Source of the DNA: Sphaerulina vaccinii
Taxonomy: Eukaryota; Ascomycota; Dothideomycetes; Mycosphaerellales; Mycosphaerellaceae
NCBI GenBank assembly: GCA_022570795.1
Contig: JAKUDP010000025.1
Coordinates: 573,001 to 637,000, forward strand
Reading direction: 5' to 3'
Length of the DNA stretch: 64,000 nucleotides
Made by a program: the position numbers and the translations under genes. The notes beneath the pieces were generated by a model, which had not been told where the DNA came from, ran no database searches, and was given only the letters and a program-made list of their open reading frames with translations. Each line of letters opens with the position of its first letter. Position 1 is the stretch's first letter. Shown here piece by piece: positions 1 through 12,330 of this stretch.

Positions 1-59
1 ACTATATACTCGAGATTAGCAAACTTCTTATATAGTAGGGTAAAGCGCCTAGGCCTATA

Positions 60-2400
60 CTTTACTAAGTCTTGTACTATACAACCTATGCGCTATATAA
101 TATACTATATTATATATTGCTTCGGGAGCCTATACTAGACAATCTCCTTAATATCTAGAATGTCTACTCCTAACCCAAGCGTCTTAGTCGCAAAGAGAAT
201 ATAGATTTTGGAGTCGTACTTCTAGAACTTCTATATAAGCTTGCTCTACGTCTGCCTAGCTATCTGCCTATAGTAGACCTAGACTATCTAGTATACCTCT
301 ACCTCTATATACTCTAGGAATTTCTATATAATATATATATATATAGTATAGGCAGCCTCCTAATATCCCTTCTAACTATTATAAAAGACTATACTCTTTA
401 GGATCTATATAGGATTCTTTACCTATATACTTGGGTCTACTACCTATATAGCAAGCTAGAAGAGCGAGCTATAGTTGTCTCCTATACTATCTAGAATTAG
501 TATAGCCTATATAAAGATCTTAGGCTAGTTAATACTATTCCTAATTAAAGTAATATAACCTTCTTATATACTAGTTGTCTTTATATAGACCTTTTCTACT
601 ATAGCGTCTAATATAGCTATATAACTATATATATAGACGTTGTAGTATAGGAGCGTATATAGCGTCTAGAGGTTCGTATACTCCTTTCTAAATCCTCTAT
701 TCTCTATACTCTACTAGTAGATAAGGTAGAATTTATTAATAATAACTATACCTAGATACTATCTAAACTAAGGCTTAAGCTATAGCTTTTGGAACTACTT
801 CTATATTACTATCTCTAGACTAAGGAGAATATAAGTAAACTTGCCTACTCGCAGATCTGCCTACTACTATACGCTTAGTCTAGTCTTTATATAAGATATA
901 AAGAGGATTAGGTTGCCTCTAAGTTGCTAGATCCTTGTCTCCTACTTAATTCCAATCTAGTTAAGTAGTATAATTAGGATAATAGTATAGTTACGAATAA
1001 GAGGCTAGGACTAGAAGGTTAGACTCTTACCTATAGATATAGCTACAATCTAGATAATATTATTTGGATTAAAAATAAGATTCTAGATATAGTATACTTA
1101 TAGTTCGCAAGCTAGAAAGAGATATAGTATATAGAGCTTGCGCTTTACTAGACCTAGCGTCTGCTAATACTAGTCCGACTTGCTATCTAGAGCTAGCTAG
1201 CCTACTATACTTGTATATACTACCTAGATCTATACTTTTAGAATTCTATATATAAAGTCTTTTATAAGCTTCTAGATTACTTCTATATATTTAGTTAGAA
1301 TAGTAAGCGTAGCATACTACCTACTATCTATACTAGCTCTAGACTAGCTATAAAGTCTACTAATTCTTATAGAATATAACCTAGCTTAACTAGTTTTCTA
1401 CCTATGCCTCTTAGAGTGCAATATATACTTTTGCCTTTAACCGAGCTTTAGACTTGTCGACTAGGAACTCTATTACCTTCCTAATAAATATCTACTATAT
1501 AGCCTTGCGCTTTAGAGTAGTATAGTAATTAGGTCTATCTAGTAGGCCTCCGAATGCTTCCTATACTTAATTGCGGACTCTTAGCTATTACGTATTGCTT
1601 TCTAGGCCTTCTAAAATATTAATCTTATTTAGAATAAGATCGCTTATATAAGATTCTACGTTAGATAGGTCGCTATTACTATCCTCTCTACCTAGACTAG
1701 AAAAGCTTATATCGAACAATTTGCTAATATCTACGTCTCTAGCACTCCTATATATACTCCTAGTCGATAGCCTACCTCCTACTCTACCTCTTAATCGATT
1801 CTCGAACTTAGTAGACTTAGATTTAAAGGATAATATTACCTAAGGCTACTTAGCAACCCTTATAGACTAACTGCGTTTCTAGTTTTTAATGCAAAGTATT
1901 GCGCAAAAACTCTTTATTACTAGATTTCTACGCGTCTTAGGTACTATATACACTTTGTCTAGTTAGTAGAGCTTGTCTATAGTAGGAGGAGTAGTATCTA
2001 GAAAGTAGTAGTATCGGCCTATATAATATATAAAAACTACCTAATATACGTTTTTGTATATATATTGTTTAGAATAGGAATTTTAGATATTATATACTTG
2101 TTCTCTATACCTTATACTATACTTTGCACTCTTTAGTTTCTCTAATTTGATATCTGCTATTATTGTCGCTATATAAATCTATTTAAATAAGCTAATTAGT
2201 ATATATACGAAATTAGTATATAGAAGCTAATTAATATTACTAAAAAAGCCGGTTAGGCCCTTAGACTACGCGCAGAATAGCTTGCCCTAAGCACGTAATC
2301 TAATAACTAAGACTACGACCTAAAAGTAGAAGTTATATCCTACTTAGCGCTATCTAGTCTAGCATAATACGACTTATTAATATAGATACTCTCGAGATCT
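60..2400 (-). pseudogene. RIP-destroyed RecQ-type helicase relic
   Basis: On the minus strand, about 118-210 reads as LFATKTLGLGVDI followed by a stop-containing IV*YRLP. This matches helicase motif V/VI of RecQ proteins. At 726-737 the Walker B box that should read DEFH or DEAH reads NKFY. Each change fits C to T at CpA on one strand or the other. Downstream (about 540-720) the frame resembles the FRKEY...L...L segment that follows Walker B in RecQ. The minus frame continues upstream to about 1,300-2,400 with a Lys-rich region readable through TAG/TAA codons. Such helicases are common at fungal chromosome ends (telomere-linked helicases), and some are carried by mobile elements. Outer limits are approximate and the left end may run off the window. 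Confidence 0.7.
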
Positions 2401-3589
2401 ATAACTTTATCGGCTCTAGGACGCCTAAGTATGCAATTCTCTCTTATCGATAGGGAGAGGAGGAGTTATTATACCGGGATTATTAAGACCTAACTAAGAG
2501 AACTAGCAATAGCTACCAAAAGTAGTAATCTGCAATTAATTAATCGATTAGAGTAGTTGAATTGAATTGGCTATTAATCTGCAATTAATTGCCGGCTGTT
2601 ATAGCTTACAACCCCTTTAATCTAAGCTCTAAGTCGTTAATATAGCCTTGCGATTAGTATAATTAAGGTCTTGGCAGGCTTATATAAGTAAGGAAATAAG
2701 TAATATAGCTAAAAATCTATAAAATTCGCTCCTAATAGTTACTCTAAGAGCCTAAGAACGGCCTCTATTGTTTTATATACTAAACTAGTAAATTATAAGT
2801 AAATAATTCGTATCTTAGTAGCTACAGAAGTGTCTATTTAGCTTATATATTCTTAAATACTTACTTTTGCCTTATTCTATACTTTTTCTAGCTATACTAA
2901 TACCTATAGCTATCTCGCATTCCCTCCTAATTGTTGTTATTACTACTCTTTTCTATAGGGAGTAAGAATCTTTAGGAGATCTAAGAAGAGAAGGCTAGAG
3001 TAGTAGTTTAAGTATAGTAGAAGCCTATATATAGATATTAGTAAATACTATACTTTTAAGCTCTTATAGTATTACTACTACCTTGTTTTCTTATTAATCG
3101 GTACTATACTATTGCTCGATTACTTCTTTATCTTATTGCTACTAACTATATATAGATCTACTTATAATTCTACTTACTATAAAGTCTAAGAAACTTAGGC
3201 TTTTAAAACGTAACTAATATAGCTTCTACTATAACTATATAGCTTACTAGCCTCTTAAACTAATACTACGTATAGTAAATATACTACCCTCTTATCCCCT
3301 ATCGAGGTTATCGACCTTAGAAGTAGCTATAGTTTATTAGTTATAGCTAATAAGCTATATATTAAACCTACTAGCATAAGAGCTCTAAGACTCCTAGATA
3401 CTAACAATCTTAGTCTAGATTTCGGTAAGCCTATTACTATAACTATAGATAACTAGACAACTATACTAGGTAGCTCGGAATTTAGTATCTATATTAATAG
3501 TAATACTAAGAATACTCTACCTACTTTAGAGGCCTCTAAGAATAACTTACTACTTTTAAATAAAATAGAAACTCGCTATCTAGATAGCT
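2400..3589. other. AT-rich stretch without recognisable gene
   Basis: No conserved protein motif was found in any frame. It lies between the helicase relic and the first recognisable part of the hAT transposase, so it probably contains the left end of the hAT element. A patch at about 2,510-2,610 is less RIP-mutated (it still has CA and TG). No terminal inverted repeat could be assigned with confidence. Confidence 0.5.
2526..2590. repeat. 16-bp direct repeat pair
   Basis: The 16-base sequence TAATCTGCAATTAATT occurs at 2,526-2,541 and again at 2,575-2,590, in the less-mutated patch of the block. It may mark an element end or an older target-site footprint. No partner was found at the other side of the hAT element. 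Confidence 0.6.
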
Positions 3590-5287
3590 CTTATACTATC
3601 TATATAGCTAATAGTAATCTAAAGAAGATACTAGCTAAATTCGATACTCGAGTAACTAGCAATTGCTTTATATATAACTTAAAGTAGTATAGTAGAACTC
3701 TACTAAAGAAGAAGAGCTAGATAAAGATAGGTAACTTCTAGGCTTATAGCAAGTCTATAACTAAAGAAAATAGTAGTTAGTCTATATTATTCCTAGCATA
3801 AGAGTATAGCTATTCTAATTCTTACTAACCTACTACTAGGAAAGGAATACTTCTACTATTATAGCTACTTAAAAAAGAGGAAGTATAAGCTATTTACTAT
3901 TACTAGTACCTTTTTAATCTACTACTATCTACGACAAAGCTATAGTATCTAGTTTAGTAACAATTTAGCGCCTTCTAAGCCTATCGATATAACTAGAAGT
4001 AATACTACTATATTCGGTATATTTAGTATTACTAGCGTCTTTAAGTAGCATCTTATTCTCTAGTTTCTAATATATAAACTTGCTCTTTTTATAATTAAGA
4101 ACTACTACTTCTACGATCTAATAGAGTATATAAATCTATTACTATTTAACTAGTTGCTGCAGAGTATAAGCGCCTTTTAGAGGTAGATAATAGAGGAGTT
4201 CGAGTAGTATTATAGCTATTTAAAGAAGGAAATAGATAAGGCTAGAAGTAAGGTAAGTTGCTAGTTAGTACTAACTTTAGTAAGTGCTAATATTATATAC
4301 TTATAGACTTCTATTTCCTTTAATTTATAGTCTAGTCCGAACTGTCTTACTTTTATAGTTATCTATATTTACTTTATCGACAAGTATAGTTGCTACCGAC
4401 ATACTCTACTAGTAATATCGAGGATTCTTAGAGCCTATACTACTAAGAATATTGCTACTAAACTAAGAAAGGTTCTAGTCGACTATAGCCTTTATAGAGA
4501 GTCTAGACTCGGTTAGTTTATATCGGATAATACTATAGTTAATAATCGAGTTATCGAGCTACTTCTAAAGGACCTATTTCCTACCTAGAATAATAAAAAG
4601 TATAAGGCTCGCTATCTCTATTACTTTGGCTATATTACTAATATTAGCGCTTAGTTCTTCTTTTATAGTATTAAGACTAAAAATATTATATATAATTTCG
4701 AGAAGGCTCGAGTTACTAGTAATTTAGTAGCTATAGTAGCTCTCTAGTATAAGATTAGGTTCCTTAGAGTTCTCTATAACCTTATCTAGTATATTCGAGC
4801 TACTCTATAGTATTATAAAGAGTTTATAGCTTATATTCTACCTAGTAATAAAGAAAAGAAGTATAATAAGCTAATAGTAAGTAGAAGTTTGTAAGTTAAA
4901 TTACCTCTTACCTAGACTCTTAGATAATACTTATAGACCTACTTTAATTATATTTTGTCGTAATATCTTATATTAATTAGCTTTCTTAGAGCTTTCTATA
5001 TTAGTACTTAGCTTTCTAACCTCTTACTTTTTTTTCTAACTTCTACTTTCTAATACTTTTTTACTAATAATAACTTCTAATTAGCTTATTTCTACTAACT
5101 AAATATAATAGAATAGTACCTATACTACTATCGGCTATACCCTCGATCTCTGCTAATAACTCGAGCTTTTCTATACTCGCTATATCCCTTAGAGAGGTAG
5201 TTATATTAGATTTGAGCCTCTTACTACCTTATACTAGATTATACTCGAGGCTATTTATATAGCTCTAGAACTCTTCTATAATAGTAT
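3590..5287 (+). pseudogene. hAT transposase relic, 5' part
   Basis: Reading the plus strand through TAG/TAA codons gives a continuous hAT-family transposase. At about 4,306-4,345 it reads ISFNL*SSPN, the counterpart of the SFDLWTSPN box. At about 4,515-4,540 it reads G*FISDNTIVNN, the counterpart of the catalytic GYFVTDN box. At about 4,615-4,660 it reads YFGYITNISA, the counterpart of the GHxxNLxAK box. At about 4,755-4,830 it reads LYNLI*YIRATL*, the counterpart of HNLIKYIRSS. A likely intron lies at about 4,252-4,304 (GTAAGT...TATAG). The gene is cut at 5,287 by the insertion of an LTR retrotransposon and resumes at 12,331. hAT elements move DNA by a cut-and-paste mechanism. This copy cannot make a protein. 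Confidence 0.8.
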
Positions 5288-5292
5288 AGTAA
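5288..5292. repeat. Target-site duplication AGTAA, left copy
   Basis: AGTAA immediately before the left LTR is repeated exactly at 12,326-12,330 immediately after the right LTR. A 5-bp duplication is the usual integrase footprint for Ty3/gypsy elements. It fixes the element boundaries and shows that insertion occurred in one event within the hAT gene. Confidence 0.9.
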
Positions 5293-5516
5293 TATAAGAG
5301 TAGGGGTATATAGTAATATATAGAGCGCTAGTTAATAAAAGTATTAGTTATATAAACTAATTCTTACCTCTATAAAGAATATAGGAGCTCTTAGAGTTAT
5401 AAGGCAACTATGCTTTATATATACTCTACCTTTAGGACCGAGGATATAAAACTACTCTACAATCCTAATTCCCCTTTTAGAGTTAAAATACTATATCCCT
5501 AGACCTAGCTCTTATA
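5293..5516 (-). repeat. Left LTR (3' LTR of the minus-strand element)
   Basis: 224 bases, aligned without gaps to 12,102-12,325 at a constant offset of 6,809. It begins TATAA and ends TTATA, consistent with TG...CA termini converted to TA...TA by RIP. By hand alignment about 17 positions differ between the two LTRs, and every one is a transition (C/T or G/A). Confidence 0.95.
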
Positions 5517-5535
5517 ATTATCTCTTTCCTCTAGA
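5517..5535 (-). other. Putative polypurine tract
   Basis: The minus strand reads GAGGAAAGAGA directly inside the left LTR. Its position and purine bias match a plus-strand priming site of an LTR element transcribed leftwards. It supports the minus orientation given by the order of the pol domains. Confidence 0.6.
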
Positions 5536-7169
5536 GAGCTACTTTTAGTAATATTCTAGCAAGAAATATATATATCCCTTATAGTAGTATATTATATATT
5601 ACTCTTTTTAGTATCTATATATACTATATATAAAGCTCTTATAATATTCTATATAATCTATATTATTAGCTTTAGTTTTAGTATTCTTAGTATTAGCCTA
5701 ATTTCTATAACTTTAGCTTTACTTTATAATAATAGTAAAGAGTTGCTATACGACTTATAGGTAATATATAGTCGCTATTTACTAGTCGCTACTACCTAGT
5801 AATAGTAATAAATATATATTTAGAACTTCTTTTTAGTTTCTTCTTCTCTTTATATATATATAATATATAATCTACCTTTTACTACTTATACTAGTACTAT
5901 TTTATATATATTAATACTAGCTATATAAGTACTATATAGTTGTTCTATAAGTATAATATCGGCTCTACTATAGCTTAATATACTAAACCTACCTCCTTAT
6001 ATACTATAAGATTTTACTAATTTACTTAATTAGAATATACTAGTTTGTACTTACTATCTTCTATATATAATAGATAGTATATATACTTAGTAGCAACAAG
6101 TTTACTATAAGTCGTATACTAACTAAATATATATTATAGCTAATATAGATACCTATAATAGTATAATAAAGCTAGGCTAGATAAAGAAGTATATCTACTA
6201 CTTCTATAGCTACTATATATATATCTATATTAAGGACTCTAATCTATATCGATAGGCTCGATATATACTCTTCTACTATACTAAGCTTGCTCGCACCCCT
6301 TCTAGTATACTCTAGAATTAGCTCGATTACTACTTTACCTATTTTCTTACTAATATTAATAAGACTAAGTACCTTATCTAGGCAAATAAAAGCAAAGCTC
6401 TTAGAGACTTTAGTACACCTTAGAAGGGCATATCTGCTATATAGGTAGGTTATAGTAATAGTATAGCTACTAGCAAGTTTCTTTTTAAATAGACTATAGC
6501 TAACTTTACCTATACTTAATTCGAGCTTTTTTTTAAAGTATAATATACTTCTATACTCCTCTACTAGTATAGTATATATATATTATATTTGATACTAATA
6601 GTTCTTATAGGCTTAATATATATCTAGTACTACTACTTCTACTCTAGAGATAGCTCTTACTACTACCTACCTAGATAGTAGTACTTAGGTAGAGAGTAGC
6701 CTTACTAAGAATAAAAAGAAAAAGAAGAAAGTAGAAGAAAAGAAAAGAAAAGAGAAGAATAATAAAATAGGCAAGCTAGATATAGCTAGTAATAATAATA
6801 CTATCTAGTTACCTACTCTCTACCTATACTCTATAAGAAGAGGCCCTAGATAGATATAAAGTTACCTAGAGTTATACTTTAATAATATAATTTAGTAGGA
6901 GAGAAAGGCTCTAATTAGGTATAAAGTTAATTATTCTCGAACCTATATAGTAGCCTTATATAAGCTTGTTATACTCTATACTTATGCTACTAACTACCTT
7001 TACTATAGGTAAGTAGTAAATAGAAATATATTTCTATAAACTTAAATATACTTTTTCTATCTAGTATCTACTAACTCTATAGCTCTAGATTATTTCTACT
7101 TTTTCCTTATAGTATAACTACTTATTACTTGTAACTCGAACTTATTAAGCGCTATATATTCTCTAATAT

Positions 7170-7250
7170 ACTTCTTAGGTTCCTACTAGTTATATTCCTT
7201 AGGCTAGCCTTACTACCTTACTAGGTAGTATTAGACTCTCTTTTAGACTT
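7170..7250 (-). pseudogene. Chromodomain remnant of the retrotransposon
   Basis: The minus strand reads YYLVR**G*PKEYN**EP, where the stars are TAG or TAA codons. This matches the chromodomain consensus YLVKWKGYPxExxTWEP. The stops fall at the conserved Trp positions, as expected for TGG changed to TAG. Chromodomains at the integrase C-terminus direct chromoviruses to heterochromatin. Confidence 0.8.
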
Positions 7251-8054
7251 AAGTATTAAAAATTCTTTTAACTTTATATATACTCTCTTTATCTATAAGT
7301 AGTAGGCTCTCTACCTACAACTTGTTACCTTTCTAAAGCTTAAGAGAAGATATATAAAAGATATTATAGATATATAAGTTAGCTAGTAAAGCTAGGTAAT
7401 ATACCTACTTTCTAACTATATTAATAACTTTAAATAGTCTAGCAAACTTATTTATAAGCTTCTTTAAAAGCACTTTTAGCCTTAAGTTCTTAGTAGAGAG
7501 TAAGACTTACTATCTAATATTATACTATATTAGAGTATACTTTATATTAAAGTACTTTATTTATACTTTGCCTACTTCTTACTATTACTATATTAGCTTT
7601 TTATAGCTTTACTTTAATCTTCGAGCTATATTAGTTGCTACTAGTACCTCCTTTTTAGAAAGTGCGCCCCGAGCTTCTTTTATATATACTACTAGCTCTA
7701 GATTAAATCTATAAAGTTCTATAAATAGAGACTTTTTAGAAAGCAAATAAGTACTATTATTATAGGCAAACTTAGCCTATACTAATAGCTCTGCCTAGTT
7801 GTTCTACTACTTACTATAGTAGATATATAGGTACGTCTTAAGCGTCTAATTAGTATATTTAGTTTATCTATTAGTCTAAGAATAGAAGGCTATACTTAGC
7901 CTATACTTTACTTATACTTTATAGTAGAAGTCCGACTAGAACTAGCTAGTAAAAACTAAACCTCTATTACTAATAATTCTAGATAGTATACTATAGTAGT
8001 ATACTACTTCCCTATATAGAATATTAACTAAGTTAATACTTGTATATTTCTTAG

Positions 8055-8160
8055 TAGTAGGTATAAAGATATATATCTTAGTATAGTAGTCGACAATTAT
8101 AAGAATTATATTATATATATAGCTATTCTACTTACTTAGAGGGAGGTCTATAATAAAGTT
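8055..8160 (-). pseudogene. Integrase core remnant
   Basis: The minus strand reads LIIVDYYTKIYIFIPT around 8,055-8,105, matching the first catalytic Asp region of Ty3/gypsy integrases (ILVVVDRFTKMAHFIP type). It is preceded by a PPSK segment at about 8,140. The second Asp and the Glu of the DDE triad were not located. Confidence 0.75.
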
Positions 8161-9699
8161 CTAAGTTAATTTCTAGAATAGCCTATCTAGTAGTAGTAGT
8201 ATAGTTAGCTTACTATATAGATAATAGTAATATACTTTAGCCCTCTAGTAATAACTATAGATCTCGATATAACTAGTAATATCTTTACTTATATATAGCT
8301 ACTAGTACTTTCGATATATAAGAGTAATAGTCTTATCTTTACTAAAGTAGCTAGTAAAAGAGTTATTATAGTATATATATATTACCTAAGTATATAATAT
8401 ATAGTTCTTTAGTATATATAGAGCTTCTTTGAACTATAAGTTCCTATTTTTAGTAATAAGTATATTACCTATACTACTATTACTTATAGCCTTATTATAG
8501 GCTTCTTAAGCTAAAGGCTCTAACTAGATAAGTAACTTTATCTAATCTAGTACTAAGTTAGAAATATTAGTTATATATAGCTACTTTTAAGCTATAATTG
8601 TAGCTACTATATAAGCTAGTAGCAATATACCTATATACTTCTCTACTAGCTATTAGTAAATAAGCCTTTATAAAGTAGATACTACTTATTCTACTAGTAT
8701 TTCTAAGTAGGTAGAAAGAGATCTTATACTATAGATAAAGCCTCTATAGAATATTTGCTCTTTACTAAGTATAGTATATATAGTATAAATATAATATATA
8801 CTTAGATTACTTATATTTTATATACTAGGCAAGTATATAAGTATATTCTATACTTATAGTTTGCTCTATAAGGTAGGTAGGAGAGTAGTAACTTATTACT
8901 CCTCTATAGTATAGTTACTATATCTTAAAGGTATATTAGCTAGGTTGCAAGTTCCTACCTAATATATAATAGTAAAGTTAAAGGCTATAAGAAAGATTAC
9001 CTAGTAGGCCTAATAACCTATTAGTTTCTTTATACCTATAAACTCTTAGAGGTTTGTATAGTCGATAAGTACGTCGATTATATATAGAGTGCCCTTAAGG
9101 TATAGCTACTATACCTTAAACAACTCTATAACTACTAGTAGTTCTTAATTATATATTTTATAATTATACTCTACTAGAATTATCTTTTTTAAATAGAAGG
9201 TAATAGAATACTATTCCGATCTAAACAACTAGCTAAGAATACTAGTAATTGCGAACTTAGATATATTACTCTTAATATATAAGTATAGTATAGGATTAAA
9301 GTACTTTAAGAGAAAAGCTATTTAAAACTTCTTTTTAATTTCCTAGAATATATACTTTTTAGCTACGCCCTACTAGATAGGTCTAGGCTTCTTGCCCTTT
9401 ACTACTCCTTTAGATAGTACTATAAGTACTATTATAATTTGCAAGTATTCGAAAATAAACCTTTAATAAAAGTTAGTAAATCTAAAAAAAGATTAAACCT
9501 CTATTAAAGTAGTAGGCCTTAGCTATATAGTAATTGCGTCTACTCTACTCTTATCTATCTTTATACTATTAGTAGTAACTATAAAGCTAAGGAAGTTAAC
9601 CTCTTACTAGAAGAACTTATACTTAGACCTTTAGATATATAAACTAAACTTCTAGAAGTACTTAAGTACTTTATATATATTTTATATATATTACTTATA

Positions 9700-9760
9700 T
9701 ATCTTGCTATAGATAAGGATATTATCTAGATATACTATATAAATAATATTAACTAAACCT
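9700..9760 (-). pseudogene. Reverse transcriptase active-site remnant
   Basis: The minus strand reads IVYLDNILIYSK. Ty3/gypsy reverse transcriptases have YLDDILIYS here. The second catalytic Asp is an AAT Asn codon at 9,721-9,723, explained by TpG to TpA across the codon boundary. Reverse transcription needs both Asp residues, so this residue change alone would inactivate the enzyme. Confidence 0.85.
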
Positions 9761-12101
9761 ACTAAAGTATAGTTAATATAAGCCTAGAAGATTATAGAGG
9801 TATTAGTAAGCCTAAAAAGTATAACTTTATACTAGAAGTAACTATAATATATATAGAACGTAGTCTTCTAGTAGTTACTCGGCTTAATCCTAATATAATA
9901 GTATATATTAGTAAGATCTAGAGTCGTAAACTAATTAGTACCTATAAGCTAATTAAGCGTCTTACTAATAAGTAGTAGAGAGTATTAATTCTTAATTATA
10001 ATCTTATTAAGACCTCTATAGTCTATATATAGTCTAAGCTTACTATCTTTCTTAGAAACAAATAGAATAGGCGTACCTACTTTGCTTATAGAGCGCTTAA
10101 TCTAGTTATACTCTAGCCTAGCTATAATATAGGCTTAGAGCTTCTTAAGTTCCTTTCTAGACTAGTAGTATAGTAGTCGGAATAGTAGAATAGTACTATT
10201 ATATAGGTTAATCGCATACTCTACGCTATCGATAGCTTGCTCCTTATTTCTTCTATAGAATTAAGAATATTATTAAACTAATAGAACTTAATTAGTATAG
10301 AAAGTAGTACTATACTATCTTTAGCTATAAGTATAGTATATATATAAGATACTTTCTTTAGATTCTTAAAGAACTTCTTAGTATTATAGATAGTAACCTT
10401 CTTAAAGCTATCTCTATAGTACTACTTATCTATTATACTATTAATATATACTTACTAAGTATATTACTATATCTAACTAAGAATAAAGTTAGGCTTAGGT
10501 ATATTATATATATAGAATATACTACCTATAATATATTCGACTTCTATAGAGTCTATAATTTATATATAGATATAGTACGCTCTATAGTAATAACCTAGTT
10601 CTTCTATATAGGAGGTTGCTAGTAGTAATACTATATTAGGCTGTCGAGGAAGGTTATATTATAAGATAAAGAATCTTATAATAATATTAATATTAGTAGT
10701 ATTATTAAGTAAGCTAGTTATATCGATAAACTAATTATTTTATATCTCGACTACTACTTATATAGCCTTTGCTCTATTAACCTAAATAGAGAGATAGCCT
10801 TTACTACTTAGCTTAGTATCTAAAGTTTATAGTCTTTTTTTAATACCTTTGCTTTTTTTTTATTCTTAGATATAGTAACCTTATAGACTACTAGCTTCTT
10901 ATCTACTTTGCTATTTAGATAGATAGAGTTAGTAGTAATATAACTCTTTTTCCTATAGCTATAATATATAAAGTAGGAGTAGTCTAGCTTAGATAATAAG
11001 GCCTTATTTCGATTAATACTATTAGTATAATAAGACTTGCTCTTATTCTTATATTTCTTATACTTATTAGTATTAGAGTACTTATACTTTAACTTTTTAT
11101 ATTTGCGCTCTCGATCTTAAGTAGAGTTGCTATAGTAAGAAATAGTACTATCGGCCTATTCTAAGCGCCTTACTAATATAATAAGGTCGGCTTACTTATA
11201 TAGAATAGAATAGCTCTTAATAATCTCTCTATAAAGGAATAGCTTTAGCTTTGTAAAAAAGTAGTAAACTAACTATATTTTGCTATAGTCCCCTAGCTAG
11301 GCCTCTATATAACTAAGGTTAGTAGCAAAGAAGCAAATACTCTAGTTATCTCCCTACCTAGCCTAGTTATACTTAATTATAATAAGTATTAGGTAGTTTG
11401 CCTAGTTACTAATAATACTATAGACCTAGGTCTTAAACTAGTTCTAAGTATAGTAAGCTAGAAGTAAGTCTTTATACTTATTATACTAGGTCTCCTATAC
11501 TTTGCCTATAAGCTATATAATAGTATATAGGACTTTCTCTTAATTAGACTTAAAGTTATACTTAGTAATAGTAAAGTTAACTTTATAGGTATAAAGAAAC
11601 TTTTAAGCTTCTTTATCTATATAGCCTTAGTATAGCTTAGAGTCGCAAATCTTAATACTATAATATATACCTAAAATACTAGTAACTAGAGCGCTACTTA
11701 TAGTCTCTTCGAAGTTATTATCTAAAAGAGGCTTAGTAGAGGTATATATAGATATAATACTTAAATTACTAAGTTCTCTATAAAAAGCTTTATTCTTATA
11801 AGTTGCTTATAATATATAAGCTTTTTCTTAGAGAATAGTATTCTTAGCTTCGAAGTTAATATAAAGCTACTATATAATAGCTATAGCCTTAGTATTCTTT
11901 TTATTAGAGCTATTATTATTACTATTATTAGCTCGTCTAGAGGTACTAGTTATATCGACGTTGTTGCCTTTATTAGGTTACTAAGTCTTATTAGAGATAT
12001 TCTTAATATAACCTAGCTACTTACTATATATAGAGCGCTACTTTGGAGCTATTATAGCCTCTATAGATTGCTACTTTTTTAAAAAGTTAAAGAATTAGAA
12101 A

Positions 12102-12325
12102 TATAAAAGTAGGGGTATATAGTAATATATAGAGCGCTAGTTAATAAGAGTATTAGTTATATAAACTAATTCTTGCCTCTATAAAGAATATAGAAGCTCT
12201 TAGAGTTATAAAGTAACTATACTTTATATATACTCTACTTTTAGGACCGAGAATATAGAATTACTCTATAATTCTAATTCTTCTTTTAGAGTTAAAATAC
12301 TATATTCCTAGACCTAGCTTTTATA
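12102..12325 (-). repeat. Right LTR (5' LTR of the minus-strand element)
   Basis: Gapless match to 5,293-5,516. This copy is the more AT-shifted of the two: at most mismatches it has T or A where the left LTR keeps C or G, including CpC positions. It contains the promoter end of the element in its own orientation. Confidence 0.95.
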
Positions 12326-12330
12326 AGTAA
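12326..12330. repeat. Target-site duplication AGTAA, right copy
   Basis: Exact match to 5,288-5,292. The hAT reading resumes immediately after it. Confidence 0.9.

Larger units (their letters stand above)
5293..12325 (-). mobile_element. Ty3/gypsy chromovirus, RIP-dead, nested in hAT
   Basis: The element is 7,033 bases with 224-base LTRs at both ends and a 5-base target duplication. Orientation is minus: a polypurine-type tract (minus strand, 5,521-5,533) abuts the inner edge of the left LTR. Reading the minus strand, domains appear in the order reverse transcriptase (about 9,700-9,760), integrase (about 8,055-8,160), chromodomain (about 7,170-7,250). That order defines a Ty3/gypsy element with a C-terminal chromodomain. 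Gag should lie at about 10,900-12,000 but was not resolved. All coding parts carry dense TAG/TAA stops. Insertion postdates the hAT element that it interrupts. Confidence 0.9.

Noticed and set aside
300..360. TA-rich microsatellite-like runs as an origin or centromere signal
   Set aside because: They are short and match the general TpA excess of the block; nothing specific to an origin or centromere.
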